The notes beneath the pieces were generated by a model that saw nothing but the letters and a program-made list of their open reading frames with translations, had not been told where the DNA came from and made no database searches. Shown in pieces: positions 23,019 to 32,557 of a DNA stretch of 64,000 bases; within the stretch, counting starts at the first letter, position 1, and each line of letters starts with the position of its first letter. The stretch is taken from contig JAVMKO010000003.1 of the NCBI GenBank assembly GCA_032164245.1, positions 41,914,890 through 41,978,889 of the forward strand. The letters run 5' to 3'. A program made the translations under genes and the position numbers. The DNA is from Sternotherus odoratus (Eukaryota > Chordata > Testudines > Kinosternidae).

Positions 23019-23293
23019 GGGCTGGTCTTCACTACTTAGGGGGGATCGACTGCAGATACGCAACTTCAGCTACGTGAATCACGTAGCTGAAGTTTGCGTA
23101 TCTGCAGCCAACTTACCGCTTGTCCTCATGACGGCGGCAGGCGGCGGTGTGCTCCCCTGTCGACTCCAGCTTGCGCCTCCCGGCAAGCTGGAGTTCCGGA
23201 GTCGACGGGGGCACCACGAGCGATCGATTTCTCGCGTCTTCATAAGACGCGAGAAATCGATCACCAGAAGATCGAGGGCGTGAAGACGTACCC
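23019..23293 (+). mobile_element. Triple-hairpin Harbinger-type MITE, complete (275 bp)
   Basis: Flanked by TTA on both sides (23016-23018 and 23294-23296), the classic PIF/Harbinger target duplication. Ends: GGGCTGGTCTTCACTAC and, on the minus strand, GGGTACGTCTTCACG. It contains three hairpins. Hairpin 1, 23051-23106 (TGCAGATACGCAACTTCAG... and its complement), has one bulged T. Hairpin 2, 23159-23206 (GTCGACTCCAGCTTGC...), is interrupted. Hairpin 3, 23222-23262, is a perfect 19-bp stem (GATCGATTTCTCGCGTCTT) with a CAT loop. No ORF of substance. Other copies: 3022, 29710 and 54076. Confidence 0.9.
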
Positions 23294-23347
23294 TTAGAAA
23301 CTGATTTAGATTCTTTTTCATTAGGATTGAAGTGCTTTTACCTACCT

Positions 23348-23500
23348 TTGAGCTGGGAGGTGTGATTCCTAACTCACGTAGACATATGCTCTGAGCAAGT
23401 GAGTGCTCTCAAAACAGAAGTGTGGCTGTGGCAGCACAAATGGCTGGACAGGCTAACTGCCCCGAGTATGATCTGATCTGAAAACATAGGTTCATATGTC
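23348..23500 (+). mobile_element. Fragment of the 'AGCTGGGAGGTGTGATT' MITE
   Basis: Contains GAGCTGGGAGGTGTGATTCC, ACTCACGTAGACATATGC and a CAGAAGTGTGGCTGTGGC... segment. These match parts of the palindromic MITE family also found at 28394-28697 and 58562-58820. Ends incomplete. Confidence 0.6.
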
Positions 23501-23769
23501 TACCAATACTGGAAACTACACTGCCAGTTCCTAACAGAACTGGAGAGGAATGTTAGTTCAACATTAGCCAATAGGTTTGATTCTGACATTTGTCGTGTCT
23601 TGCCATGCAGTTACACAACCACTTATACACTAATCCCATGCAGTTATCCAGGCCAGTAATTTTCCAGAGCTGTTTGTTCAATTTGGGCCTTAAATTTACC
23701 TGTTTACAAGGCTAATGCAATCCTATGATGCATCACATGAAGTATATCATGCAGAGAAGGAAAGTGTTC

Positions 23770-24935
23770 ATACCAGTATTCAAGGCACAGGTGAGACCTT
23801 GCATGGAATACTGTTTGCAGTTCTGATTTCCCATGTTTAAAAAATATGAATTCAAATTGGACAAGTCCTAACAAGGGCTTCTAGGCTGATCAGAGGTATG
23901 GGAAACCCACCTTATGAGAGGAGACTCAAGGAGCTTGGCTTGTTTACCTTAACAAAATGAACACCGAGGAGAGAGACAGTTGCTCTCTATGGATACATCA
24001 GATGGCTAAACATCACAGAGGGACAGGAGTTATTTAAGTAAAGCACCAATGTGGACACAAGAACAAATAGATATAAACTGGCCATCAACAACTTTAGGCT
24101 TGAAATTAGATGAAGGTTCCTAACCATCAGAGGAGAGAAGTTCTCGAACAGCCTTCAAAGAGGATCAGTGGGGGCAAAAAACCTTACTGGCTTCAAGACT
24201 GAGCTCAATAAGTTTATGGAGGAGATGGTATGATGAGACTGCCTACAATGGAATGTGGCCCATCATGAATTCTAGTAGCAAATATTCCCCAATGGCCAGG
24301 GTTGAGAAGATAGGTGGGGAGGACACCGAATTCACTATAGTAACTCATTCTCAGGTGTCTGACTGATGGGTGTTGCCAACATTCTCAGTGTCTAACTGAT
24401 CACCACATTTGGGGTCAGGAAGGAATTTTCTTCCAGGTCAGATTGGAAGAGATCAGCGGTGAAAGTAGACTGAGGGACTTACCGGTATGGTGCTGGGCTG
24501 GGGCCAGCTCTGGCCCATGGAAGGGGCGGGCCAAGGGCAGAAGGGGCGGGGCTGGGGAGTCAGAGCCAGCCCCAGCTTGCTCTGTACCAGTAAGTGCCTC
24601 TCCTCTCTTCTCATCCCCCCGCCGGGGTAGCAGCCACAGCTGGGGGCTCCGGCCGCCGTGTAAAGGGCCCGGGGCGGTAGCGGCTTACCTTTACCTGTGG
24701 AAGAGATCCTGTGAGGGGTTCACTCTGCAGCATGGTGCATGGGTTACTTGCTTGTTTAAACTAGAGTGAATGGTGGATTCTCTGTAACTGCAGTCTTTAA
24801 GTCATTACTGGAGGACTCCAGTAGTTCTGGGTCTATTACAGGAATGGGTGGGTGAGATTCGGTGGCCTTCAATGTGCAGGAACTAGATTTTCAGGATGGT
24901 TCCTTCTAATCTCAGAGTCTCTGAATCATGAAAAT
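23770..24935 (+). mobile_element. CR1 LINE 3' end, interrupted by a hAT element
   Basis: Sense-oriented CR1 C-terminus and 3' region. Readable landmarks in order: CAGTTCTGATTTCCCATG, AGGAGACTCAAGGAGCTTGG, CAATGTGGACACAAGAAC, GGTTCCTAACCATCAGAGG, GGCTTCAAGACTGAGCTC, ACATTTGGGGTCAGGAAGG, then the inserted hAT (24454-24697), then TCACTCTGCAGCATGG, TGGGTGGGTGAGATTCGGTG and CTAATCTCAGAGTCTCTGAA at the tail. It is the same subfamily as 53205-54075, which lacks this hAT. All reading frames are broken. Confidence 0.9.
24454..24697 (+). mobile_element. GC-rich non-autonomous hAT element, copy 3 (nested in CR1)
   Basis: Starts CAGCGGTGAAAGTAGACTG, contains ACTTACCGGTATGGTGCTGG, AGAAGGGGCGGGGCTGGGG and CCCGGGGCGGTAGCGGC, and ends TTACCTG. 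It is a shorter relative of 1502-2104 and 6192-6718. The host CR1 sequence TGGAAGAGAT is present exactly on both sides (24444-24453 and 24698-24707). This proves insertion into an existing CR1 copy and gives a 10-bp direct repeat, two bases more than the usual hAT duplication. Confidence 0.88.
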
Positions 24936-26514
24936 AATACAAATTAAATATGATATTAATGTTATACAGATGAGGGGATTTTCAAAACACCCAGCTTTTG
25001 CTTAGCTCTGAAATCAACATAGTCTTTGGAAAAGCAAAAACATTTTCAAGCGTTGCCTTTTACTGTAACATTGGGAATATATGCTTCTACAGACTCAACA
25101 AGTATATTTTAAGTGGCTATGAAAGATATCCCATAAATAAAGATGTGTAAATGAAAACAACAACAATGAAACAAAGAAAACAAAACCAAGCTATGCATAT
25201 TCAAAAATGAAATCTAGTATGGATTTATTCCTTATAAACTACAGTTTTAAAGTTGTCACTTCAGAGGATTTCTGTTGTTTTGTAGACGGTAATATACACA
25301 AAGTTTGCTTTGCACAGAGGGCTTTATCTTGCCAAATTTGTACCCATAGATAGAAAATTCTTAAATAACTATGATATTATATGATTTTTTAAAACACTCT
25401 ATGCCCATATAGAGACAATCACAATAAAAAATAGTTGAACACATGAACACCTTGGCAACTTGTGTACTGTATTACAGCTCCCAAATATAGCTGCCTCTTA
25501 CTAACCAAATACACTCTGCATAATCTAGACTGATTTTGCAGATCCCCTTAATCAAAACAATGAAGGAATTCTGTTTTCCCCCAAATTGAGCAGTTCTTAT
25601 AGGCAGACATCTTACCTTGCTTTTTTCTCTCCTCATTTCATACTGCCCATAATGGAAAATTTTATGTAAGACAGCTGAACTATTTAGTAAAGCAAATAAT
25701 AATAATGTTTCATTATAACTCTGTTTAGGATGAAAGTAGAAATCTCATTATCAAACTCATTTTCCTCAGAATTTAGTCTGGAATTACGTTGTTCTGTAAA
25801 TGATCAGTATTAAATGTTTTCTCACTATTACTACTTAAACTACACATGGTCTGATTGATTTTAAAATACATTATACATGCCTGTTTTATTTCAGCTGAAC
25901 TACAGTACAATCCTTTTTCTTAACGCTTATTTTTCCACTTCTAATTTTATCTTTTCTTTAATCAAAGTACACCATATAAGGCAGGAATATGAATAATGGA
26001 AGATTGCTCATGTGCAACATCTCTATAAGGTGTTTTACATCATGAACTATTTAGTAGCAAAGATAAAACATAAAGATCAATGAACCTCAATGGGGTTTGA
26101 TTTTGATAAGATCCCCATAGTTCTGATGCTTATCTCAAACCTAAAGTGGGTTGCATAATATTTGTTTTAGCTGAAAAACTTCATGTTTTTTTTCAAATAA
26201 AATATTGGATTAATATGTTTTCCAGTGTCCATCCAACTCTAATGTTAAACTCTTCAAGAATCAAGAGTTTTGAATATGGATCTGCAGCCCTAATGAGAAC
26301 AGATTTACTTGTCATATTTCTAGATACACGTATGCTTTTGTCTCAGATGAAAATCTAAAAATCTAGAGAACATGAGAATAAATAAATATTCTGAGAATTA
26401 AAAGGGTTGATTTCACATTGCGACTGAAGATTTGGGCTGATTCTCACTTTATCTGCATTGATACCTTTAAATTCCTTCTTATACTACATACAGGGAGAAA
26501 CTCCACTTCTTCTC
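24936..26514. other. AT-rich DNA, nothing recognised
   Basis: Low-complexity A/T-rich sequence with short ORFs only. No repeat termini or conserved domain seen. It may be older unique DNA. Confidence 0.5.
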
Positions 26515-26597
26515 TTGCTGGCCTGGGACTTTGAAGACACACATTCAATTTCATACTCCACTACAGACTTCCTGCATGATCTTGAGCAAGTAACTTA
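26515..26597 (+). mobile_element. MIR-type SINE fragment cut by a MITE
   Basis: Contains CACACATTCAATTTCATACT, CCACTACAGACTTCCTGC and GATCTTGAGCAAGTAACTTA, the MIR segment usually written as ...CTGCCAC...GTGTGACCTTGGGCAAGTCACTTA. It stops exactly at the TTA (26595-26597) that is the target duplication of the following Harbinger-type element. The rest of the SINE is not found after 27302. Confidence 0.6.
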
Positions 26598-27302
26598 GGG
26601 TACGTCTACACTTGAAGAGTTTTTGCTCTGTAAGTTTCACTGGTCATTGGGAACCAGTGAAAGTAAAGCGCTGGTCACTTAATTCCTCAGACATCAGAGA
26701 GTGTTTACATTAGCAGTACTTCCATCGCCAATGAGAGCAGTGCTGTAGGGCAGCTATCCCACAGTGGAGCTCTCTCCATTTTGACGATGGGTCTTGTGGG
26801 AAGGTGGGCTTGTGATTGTGGGTCATTCTGGGTCCCCGCACAGCCCTTTCTCCCCAAATACTGATCAGTTCCAGTCGCTTAGCATTGCTCCAAGAAAGGG
26901 AGCATTTGTTCTGTAAAGCAGGTATTGTCACTTAGCCAGATAATAAGTGAGCACTTGCCAAGAAAACAGAAAGGGGAGTTTCAGAGTTCTCGGGACTTTA
27001 CGGGGGAAGGGTGGCTGTCTGTTTACCTGCCAGCAGAGCTTCTGGCCAGAGCGGTCACCGAGGTACTGTGGGATATCCTCAGGAGTTTAAAAGCTGTGTA
27101 AACAGGAAGAACGTGTCTTCACTTTCACATCACCACAAAAGCATCACCAGTAAGAGCTTTAAGCCTCTGGTGGAGGTGGTTTTCTTTTTGCAATTAAACT
27201 TTTGAGTTTCACTGCAAAAACTCATTGGCAACTGTAGATGCTCCCATGGTTTTGTGCAAAAAAGGGACTTTTCTGCTTTAAATGGCAAGTGCAGACAAGA
27301 CC
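26598..27302. mobile_element. Harbinger-type non-autonomous element (705 bp)
   Basis: Flanked by TTA (26595-26597 and 27303-27305). Termini GGGTACGTCTACACTTG and, on the minus strand, GGTCTTGTCTGCACTTGCC form inverted repeats. The interior has short mirrored segments (TTTTTGCTC / AAACTTTTGAG type) and no transposase ORF. It interrupts a MIR-type SINE and is directly followed by another MITE end. Confidence 0.8.
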
Positions 27303-27305
27303 TTA

Positions 27306-27466
27306 GACTGTGGCTACACTATAGAACTTATATTGGTGCAGCTGCTTCAATGTAGTTGAGCTGCTATAGCGCGGCTATTGCAGATGCTCCAAGCTGATGG
27401 GAGAGAGCTCTCCTGTCCACATAATTATTCCAGCCCCTGAGAGCAGCTGTAGCAATGTTGGAGAGA
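27306..27466. mobile_element. Harbinger-type MITE fragment adjoining the previous element
   Basis: Begins GACTGTGGCTACACTATAG and continues with GGTGCAGCTGCTTCAATG, GCTATAGCGCGGCTATTG and GGGAGAGAGCTCTCC. It is the same family as 22679-22958, but only the left half is kept. It shares the TTA at 27303-27305 with its neighbour. Confidence 0.6.
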
Positions 27467-28393
27467 GACAACATATATACACACATACACTTCACTAATT
27501 CAAAAGACCTACAGAGGCAAATTATGGCCATGCTAGATAATAGTACATGGATTTCCAGTATTAAGAAACATTAGAAAATGATACGGAAAATCTTGGAGAC
27601 AAAGATATAGGGAATTTTTGGGCTGGTGCCTTTGGAATCTGGGGAGAACTCAGAACCCCCTAAAGGGACTTGATTTTGAAACGACTGGTGAACAACTCTT
27701 TCTGAATATCAGGCAACTGTCAGGTGTCTCAGGTTGTTTACCCCAAAACTCAGACACTCCAAATCATTACATTTTACAAATCTCATCCATAGCTAATGAA
27801 AATGCTGAATGGTATCAGTGAATCAGCAGACAATCACTTAGCCAACTGTTACTTTTTTCAGTCTCTCGCCTTAAACGATTGTCTAATTTTATGATGTTTT
27901 GCTATTTTGAATAATTTATGCTTGGACATATGTCTGCTATACTTTAAAAGTAGATTATAAATGGATTACATATAAATATTTAAAATAAATTAATTAGTGC
28001 AATCCTATTTCTAATTAAAATACACATATATTGCAATAAGTATGTTCTTAATTTCACAGGAAGACATCCCTTGCCCTAACTGGAAAACACAAAAATACAG
28101 TTTTGTGGAAATTCTTTCATATTAGCATTGTTGCTACAGTGTCATTTTCATATATATTTTTTGAAAGCTTGAAAATAATATAATTTTAAAAATTCCCTTA
28201 TTCTGAAATGCTTCAATCTTTTCCTAAACTTAACAGAATCCATCATTTGTATTAGAAATATTCAATAACAGTGAAATTCGCACCACAGCACAGGTAGAGG
28301 GGAGGGTTCAGAGGGCTTTAAGTCACCACCATTGCACCCTTCTGATCCTGGATTGCTCTGGGGATGGAATGGCCCCTGGCATAGACTTTTGAG
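27467..28393. other. No gene recognised
   Basis: AT-rich, with a short CA/TA tract at 27473-27490. Only ORFs of less than 70 codons. Confidence 0.5.
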
Positions 28394-28697
28394 GGGTATG
28401 TCTACACTTCAATCTGGAGGCATAATTTCTAGTTCAGGTAGATGTATGTGCACTAGCTTTGATTGAGCAGGGCAAGTAAAACAGAAGTCTAGCTGGAGCA
28501 GTGGGATTGTCAAATGGGCTAGCTATGCTAATTGCAGTTCTGTTTTGGTCTCTAGATACTCACTGAGGTGGCTAATCCACCCCACTACCTTTACTGTCAC
28601 AGATACACTTCTATTTTTAGTATGCTTCATCAAAGCTAGTGTGCATTGTCTATCTGAGCTGGAAATTACACCTCCAGCTTGAAGTGGAAATGGTCCC
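28394..28697. mobile_element. Long-palindrome MITE (about 304 bp)
   Basis: The left arm reads GGGTATGTCTACACTTCAAT, CTGGAGGCATAATTTC and CACTAGCTTTGATTGAGC. The right arm carries the reverse complements: CATCAAAGCTAGTGTGC, GAAATTACACCTCCAGC and TTGAAGTGG. Both arms pair over roughly 100 bp with mismatches. This is a fold-back DNA element without coding capacity. The exact target duplication is not readable. Confidence 0.75.
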
Positions 28698-29706
28698 TAA
28701 GTTACGCCAGTATCCCCCGGCAGCCCTATATGCTTGAGTGTTACATCTTAAGGCACCAACCTCAGCATGCCTGCCCCATCCACTGCACCCACTCTACTCC
28801 AGGAGATTTAAGAAGTTCCGGAGAAGACATGCTTATGACTGTCTTCCACAGTACATGAGCTCAGGGAATCTTCCCTCTGGCATATACAGAGACTTTATGA
28901 TTTGCTCTTTGCTCCAACTCTCCTACCTGGTATACAAGAGTCAGAGCAGGGCTGCATCTCTGAGTACAAAATATTGTGATTCTGCACAATAGTTGGTTAT
29001 ATTCAGAGTCTCCATTTCCCTCACCACTCTAGTTCTGTATATAATTGTGTTGTATCAGCATAGATTCACTCTTCTGCTGCAGGAATCAAAAACATAAAAG
29101 GAAGGAGATTTTTCATGAACATTAGCCCCATGAAAACAAAAAGCAGCACTAAAATTGGAGAGTTATGCATGCATAATGTATCCATTTTTCTTTTTCTTTT
29201 TCTTTTCTGCACAGTTATGATACGAATTTTCTACCTTCACCTTATCAAAGGCTGTATCTCAAGCCACAATGCTTATGGGCACACAGTGGGCTAAACTCTG
29301 TGCCATGCTATTGTCCCTTTTTCTGGTCCACCAGTACAAAGGAGCTCTACAGTCAGTGTATTGATCCATCCAGAGATTCTTTTGGTTTGAAGTAGTTCTC
29401 TAGTAGCTGGCAGTGTGACATCCCTCAGCCAGTAAAGTTTAATGTGGCCATTAGGCTTTAATAAACTATGTTAGGGATCAAGTCAGTGCAAAAGCCACCT
29501 CAGACTCAGGGAGCCACAAAATGTTATTTTGTACACACTCAACACTCCCTTATCCTCTTGATCTACACCCAGCTCACATTAAGTGTAGTGGAGATTCTAG
29601 CTAGTCAAAAAGTTGGAAACAGAATTAAGGTGTCTTCACTCTCATGCCCTTTTTCTGACTGTCAACACTTGACTTCTTAGTTGGGCTTGTGGTGTTAGAA
29701 GTTCTC
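28698..29706. other. No gene recognised
   Basis: Mixed sequence with an 84-codon ORF (28738-28992) lacking motifs and a CTTTTT-type pyrimidine tract at 29189-29207. The last three bases form the TTA of the next MITE. Confidence 0.45.
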
Positions 29707-29709
29707 TTA

Positions 29710-29853
29710 GGGCTTGTCTTCACTAGAGCCATCAGGGATCGATCTTTTGGCGATCGATTTATCGCGTCTCATTAAGACGTGATAAGTCGATCGCCAGCGG
29801 CTCCCCCGTCAACTCCGGAAGTCGAGCTCCTCAAGAGGCACAAGCTGGAGCTG
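29710..29853 (-). mobile_element. Triple-hairpin MITE, left half in reverse orientation
   Basis: Starts GGGCTTGTCTTCACTAG after TTA (29707-29709). It contains GGCGATCGATTTATCGCGTC then AGACGTGATAAGTCGATCGCC (hairpin 3 of the family), then CCCCCGTCAACTCCGG. It ends near 29853, so hairpin 1 and the other terminus are missing. Confidence 0.7.
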
Positions 29854-29940
29854 AGAAGGAGAGAAACTAGCTCAGTTTAGGGCTGACTGGTGAAGAGGCA
29901 AGGGTAGCTCTGCCTGTCTACATGAGGAGGAATAAGAGTA

Positions 29941-30065
29941 AGATTAGTAGCCGTGTTAGTCTGTATCTGTAAATAAGACGAGGAAGACTTTGTAGCACCT
30001 TAGAGACTAACCAGTTTATTTCAGCATAAGCTTTCGTGGGCTATAGCCCACTTCATTGGATGCAT
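29941..30065 (-). repeat. Reptile interspersed repeat with a hammerhead-like core
   Basis: On the minus strand: GAAGTGGGCTATAGCCCACG, AAAGCTTATGCTGAAATAAA, GGTTAGTCTCTAAGGTGC and, at the far end, ACAGACTAACACGGCTAC. I know this string as a very abundant repeat in turtle, lizard and crocodile genomes. It has no ORF. It lies beside a 32-bp tandem duplication and a hairpin (30047-30123). Its class (Penelope-like or another ribozyme-bearing retroelement) is an inference. Confidence 0.75.
30020..30065 (-). ncRNA. Degenerate hammerhead-ribozyme-like motif
   Basis: Read on the minus strand: CCAATGA (consensus core CUGAUGA, two changes), one extra A, a perfect 6-bp stem GUGGGC / GCCCAC with a UAUA loop (30036-30051), GAAA (30032-30035), and a short AGC / GCU stem closing a UUAU loop. 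These are the parts of a hammerhead in the correct order. In this copy the CUGANGA core is mutated, and the base at the cleavage position appears to be G rather than A, C or U, so it should be inactive. Family-wide activity is inference. Confidence 0.4.
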
Positions 30066-30123
30066 CCCAGAGCTCTGGCCCACTTCATTGGTTCATCCCA
30101 GAGCTCTGGCTCTGGGATGAACC
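30047..30123. repeat. 32-bp tandem duplication plus perfect 14-bp hairpin
   Basis: CCCACTTCATTGG occurs at 30047-30059 and 30079-30091 (period 32). Immediately after, GGTTCATCCCAGAG (30090-30103) is followed by a 6-nt loop and its exact reverse complement (30110-30123). CCAGAGCTCTGG also occurs twice. It sits at the 5' side of the hammerhead-like repeat. Confidence 0.8.
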
Positions 30124-30379
30124 ACACCTATGTCTTTACTCCACCTATCTATAATCTTCTAACAAGTCAAGTTCAATAGTAAGTGAATTATGTGCTTGAA
30201 CTGTATCACTTGATAATTGATCCACAGTGTTCCTTATATTGTTAAGCTTTAGCAGAGGAAGAATTCCTAGGGAGGGGGTCAGTGATGTTGTGTGATGCAA
30301 GTGGGTTTTTTCTATTGATTTCTGTACATTCCTTCCTTTTTTCTTTAATGAAAATCTTTCTTTTAAGACTCTGACTGCT
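30124..30379. other. No gene recognised
   Basis: A 102-codon minus-strand ORF (30145-30453) covers this interval. It is rich in K, S and L, has no motif, and runs into the LTR-like segment; judged non-coding. Confidence 0.4.
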
Positions 30380-30706
30380 TGTTTCCATTGGATAGATCCT
30401 GGTTTGGATTGGGCACGTCTCACAGAAAGAGAGGGTTTACTTTGTTTTCTCAAGCTTCTCCCAGGTATAGGGAGGAGATTTGGGAGGTGTTAAAGGGGGG
30501 GGTGTTCCAATTTACCCAAACCCATTGTTTTGTGGGATTAAATTGGTGGTACCAAGTGGTACCAAGTCCAGACATAGGAGAAGTCTGTGTTCTGGGGGAA
30601 AAGTTTTAACCTAAGCTGGTAAAATAAGCTTGGGGGGTTATTTCTTTTTCCATGTGGGTCCCCACATCTTTACCCTAGAGTTCAGAGTGGGGAGGCAATC
30701 CTGACA
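30380..30706 (+). mobile_element. Possible ERV LTR fragment
   Basis: Contains AAGCTGGTAAAATAAGCTTG, GTGGGTCCCCACATC and TACCCTAGAGTTCAGAGTGG, ending CCTGACA at 30706. I recall these strings from a turtle LTR. The TG start and a target duplication were not found, so it is truncated or mis-bounded. Confidence 0.35.
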
Positions 30707-32099
30707 GGGCCAGAGTGCTGAAAATTGAGAGGCATAAGTGTAGCTAGGGAGCAGTTAGAGGATTATCTGTACATCAATTATATCTCAATTTCATGTCGGT
30801 TTAACCTCTAATTTCCACATTTTTTCCTCTGACCTTCAATACTACATAGCAGAGGATTTAATGTTCTCCCTGAATCCTTCTCCTTAAGTGGGAAATATGG
30901 AACAAACACTATTATTGTAACACTCAGTATCTGCATATTCAACAGCAAAAGGACCTGTTGTTTAATCCTATGTGTTTTTTGGTTTTTGTTTTCAAAAACA
31001 GGCCTTAGTTTTGTCCCTGTGTTTATTTATTAGTGGGAGATTAAAAAAAGAAGGAATAGTAGGTTCCCTATGGCCTTCAATAATATAGTTTGAATACCTT
31101 TCTTAGGTTAGTATGTTGTTTTCCATTAGATGTTTTTGACGGATGATACTCCAGTGGTATAAGTAGAGCCGATGGAGCATCTTTCTAACTCAGATTTGCT
31201 TGATAAACCAGAGGAACCTACAGAATCTGTACAAGTGGGACCCATAGGACCGTCTGATGCCAGCTTTCTCATTTGCTATTTTTCTTTTTCATTATGTTTG
31301 ACATGATGAGACTGAGCTTTGATATTGACTGTCAGCCTATGGCAATATTCTTAGGAGGGAAGATTGCAATGAAATATAGAACACAAAAATGTGTATGAAA
31401 GCCTGAAAGGGACAGGGTTGTGTTGGTATATTATTACTGAGCTAGCTTTTTGTCCAAAGTCAAGTGAAATATGTGCATGATGTGTTCAGACAAAACTTTC
31501 AAACAAAAAATATTTTTTGTCTTTACTTATTGTAAACATTGTTTTAAGCAAATATAGAACATGCTATTAGAGATGAACCCAATGTATTCATTCGGCTATA
31601 GAATCAAAAGACCCAACAAAATCAGATGCGTGAATCCACAAGTTGTTTTGGGGTTTTTTTAGGTCCATGTTAATATATACATTACTTGTGTGTGTAATAT
31701 AGTAATATAGACTGAAAGCAAATTGTTATGATTGTTGAGACATTATAAATATTTGGGTCCAGAATCTCAACAGATTTAAATTAAACTAGCTCGATTTACT
31801 TAAATAGAGCAGCACTGATTTGTCCCTATACTTGTTCAATTGGAACTATGATTTGATTCCTCTGTTTTCAATACCAACTAAATACCTTAGGTCCAATCAG
31901 TTCAACTGAACAAAATGTAGAAAGAGCCAGAAACAAATTTTAAGACCCAGTTATTCATTGGCATCTGACAGTGTTAACTCTTGTGCCTGTGCAGAACCCT
32001 ACTTTAATTTTTTTTTAAATTAAACATTATCTTGCATCATTTATTTATTTGTGTGTGTTTGTGCATATCTATATCTATACTACATTATGGAGTTGATAT
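30707..32099. other. AT-rich DNA, nothing recognised
   Basis: No exon, RNA or repeat boundary identified. ORFs are short. Confidence 0.5.
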
Positions 32100-32103
32100 C
32101 CAT

Positions 32104-32553
32104 TGTGGCAAAGTACCTTCTCTGTCTCCCCAGGCACAATTATTTTTAGCCTTGGAGAGATGGACTTGGACAAGGCAGACCTCCTAGAATGCCCAAGGGC
32201 AAGCTCTTCCTTCCCTCAGTCAGTCTCTTGGTTGGTTTTTCTCCCCTTCTGGTTGAGAATCCAGCCTACCTTCCTGGAGAGGCTCCCTGATCTGCTGCAC
32301 CCAGCCTACTGGCAGCCAGACAGCCTGCCTCCTTCCTTTCCCTCTGCCCCCCCCCCCTTCTAACAGGGGAGGGTTTAAAAAGGTATCAGGCAGCACTTAA
32401 TTGGAGTCAGCTGATGTTAACTGATTCCCTTTTCAGCTGAACCTGATTGACCTGTAGTTACCTCTCTTCATTTGGTGGGGGGGGGGTTTAACTTTGGGAC
32501 TGCTTACCACCCTTCCCCACCCCCTTGTAACTATCTGTTCTGGGTTTACCACA
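32104..32553 (-). mobile_element. Solo LTR (450 bp)
   Basis: Ends are TGTGGCAAAG on the left and GTTTACCACA on the right, giving perfect 5-bp TGTGG...CCACA inverted termini. Both sides carry the exact 4-bp duplication CCAT (32100-32103 and 32554-32557). On the minus strand there is a TTTTTAAA box (near 32368-32382) and AATAAT close to the end. Orientation is inferred from these and is less certain than the boundaries. The interior includes C- and G-homopolymer tracts (32348-32359 and 32476-32486). No retroviral genes. Confidence 0.75.
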
Positions 32554-32557
32554 CCAT

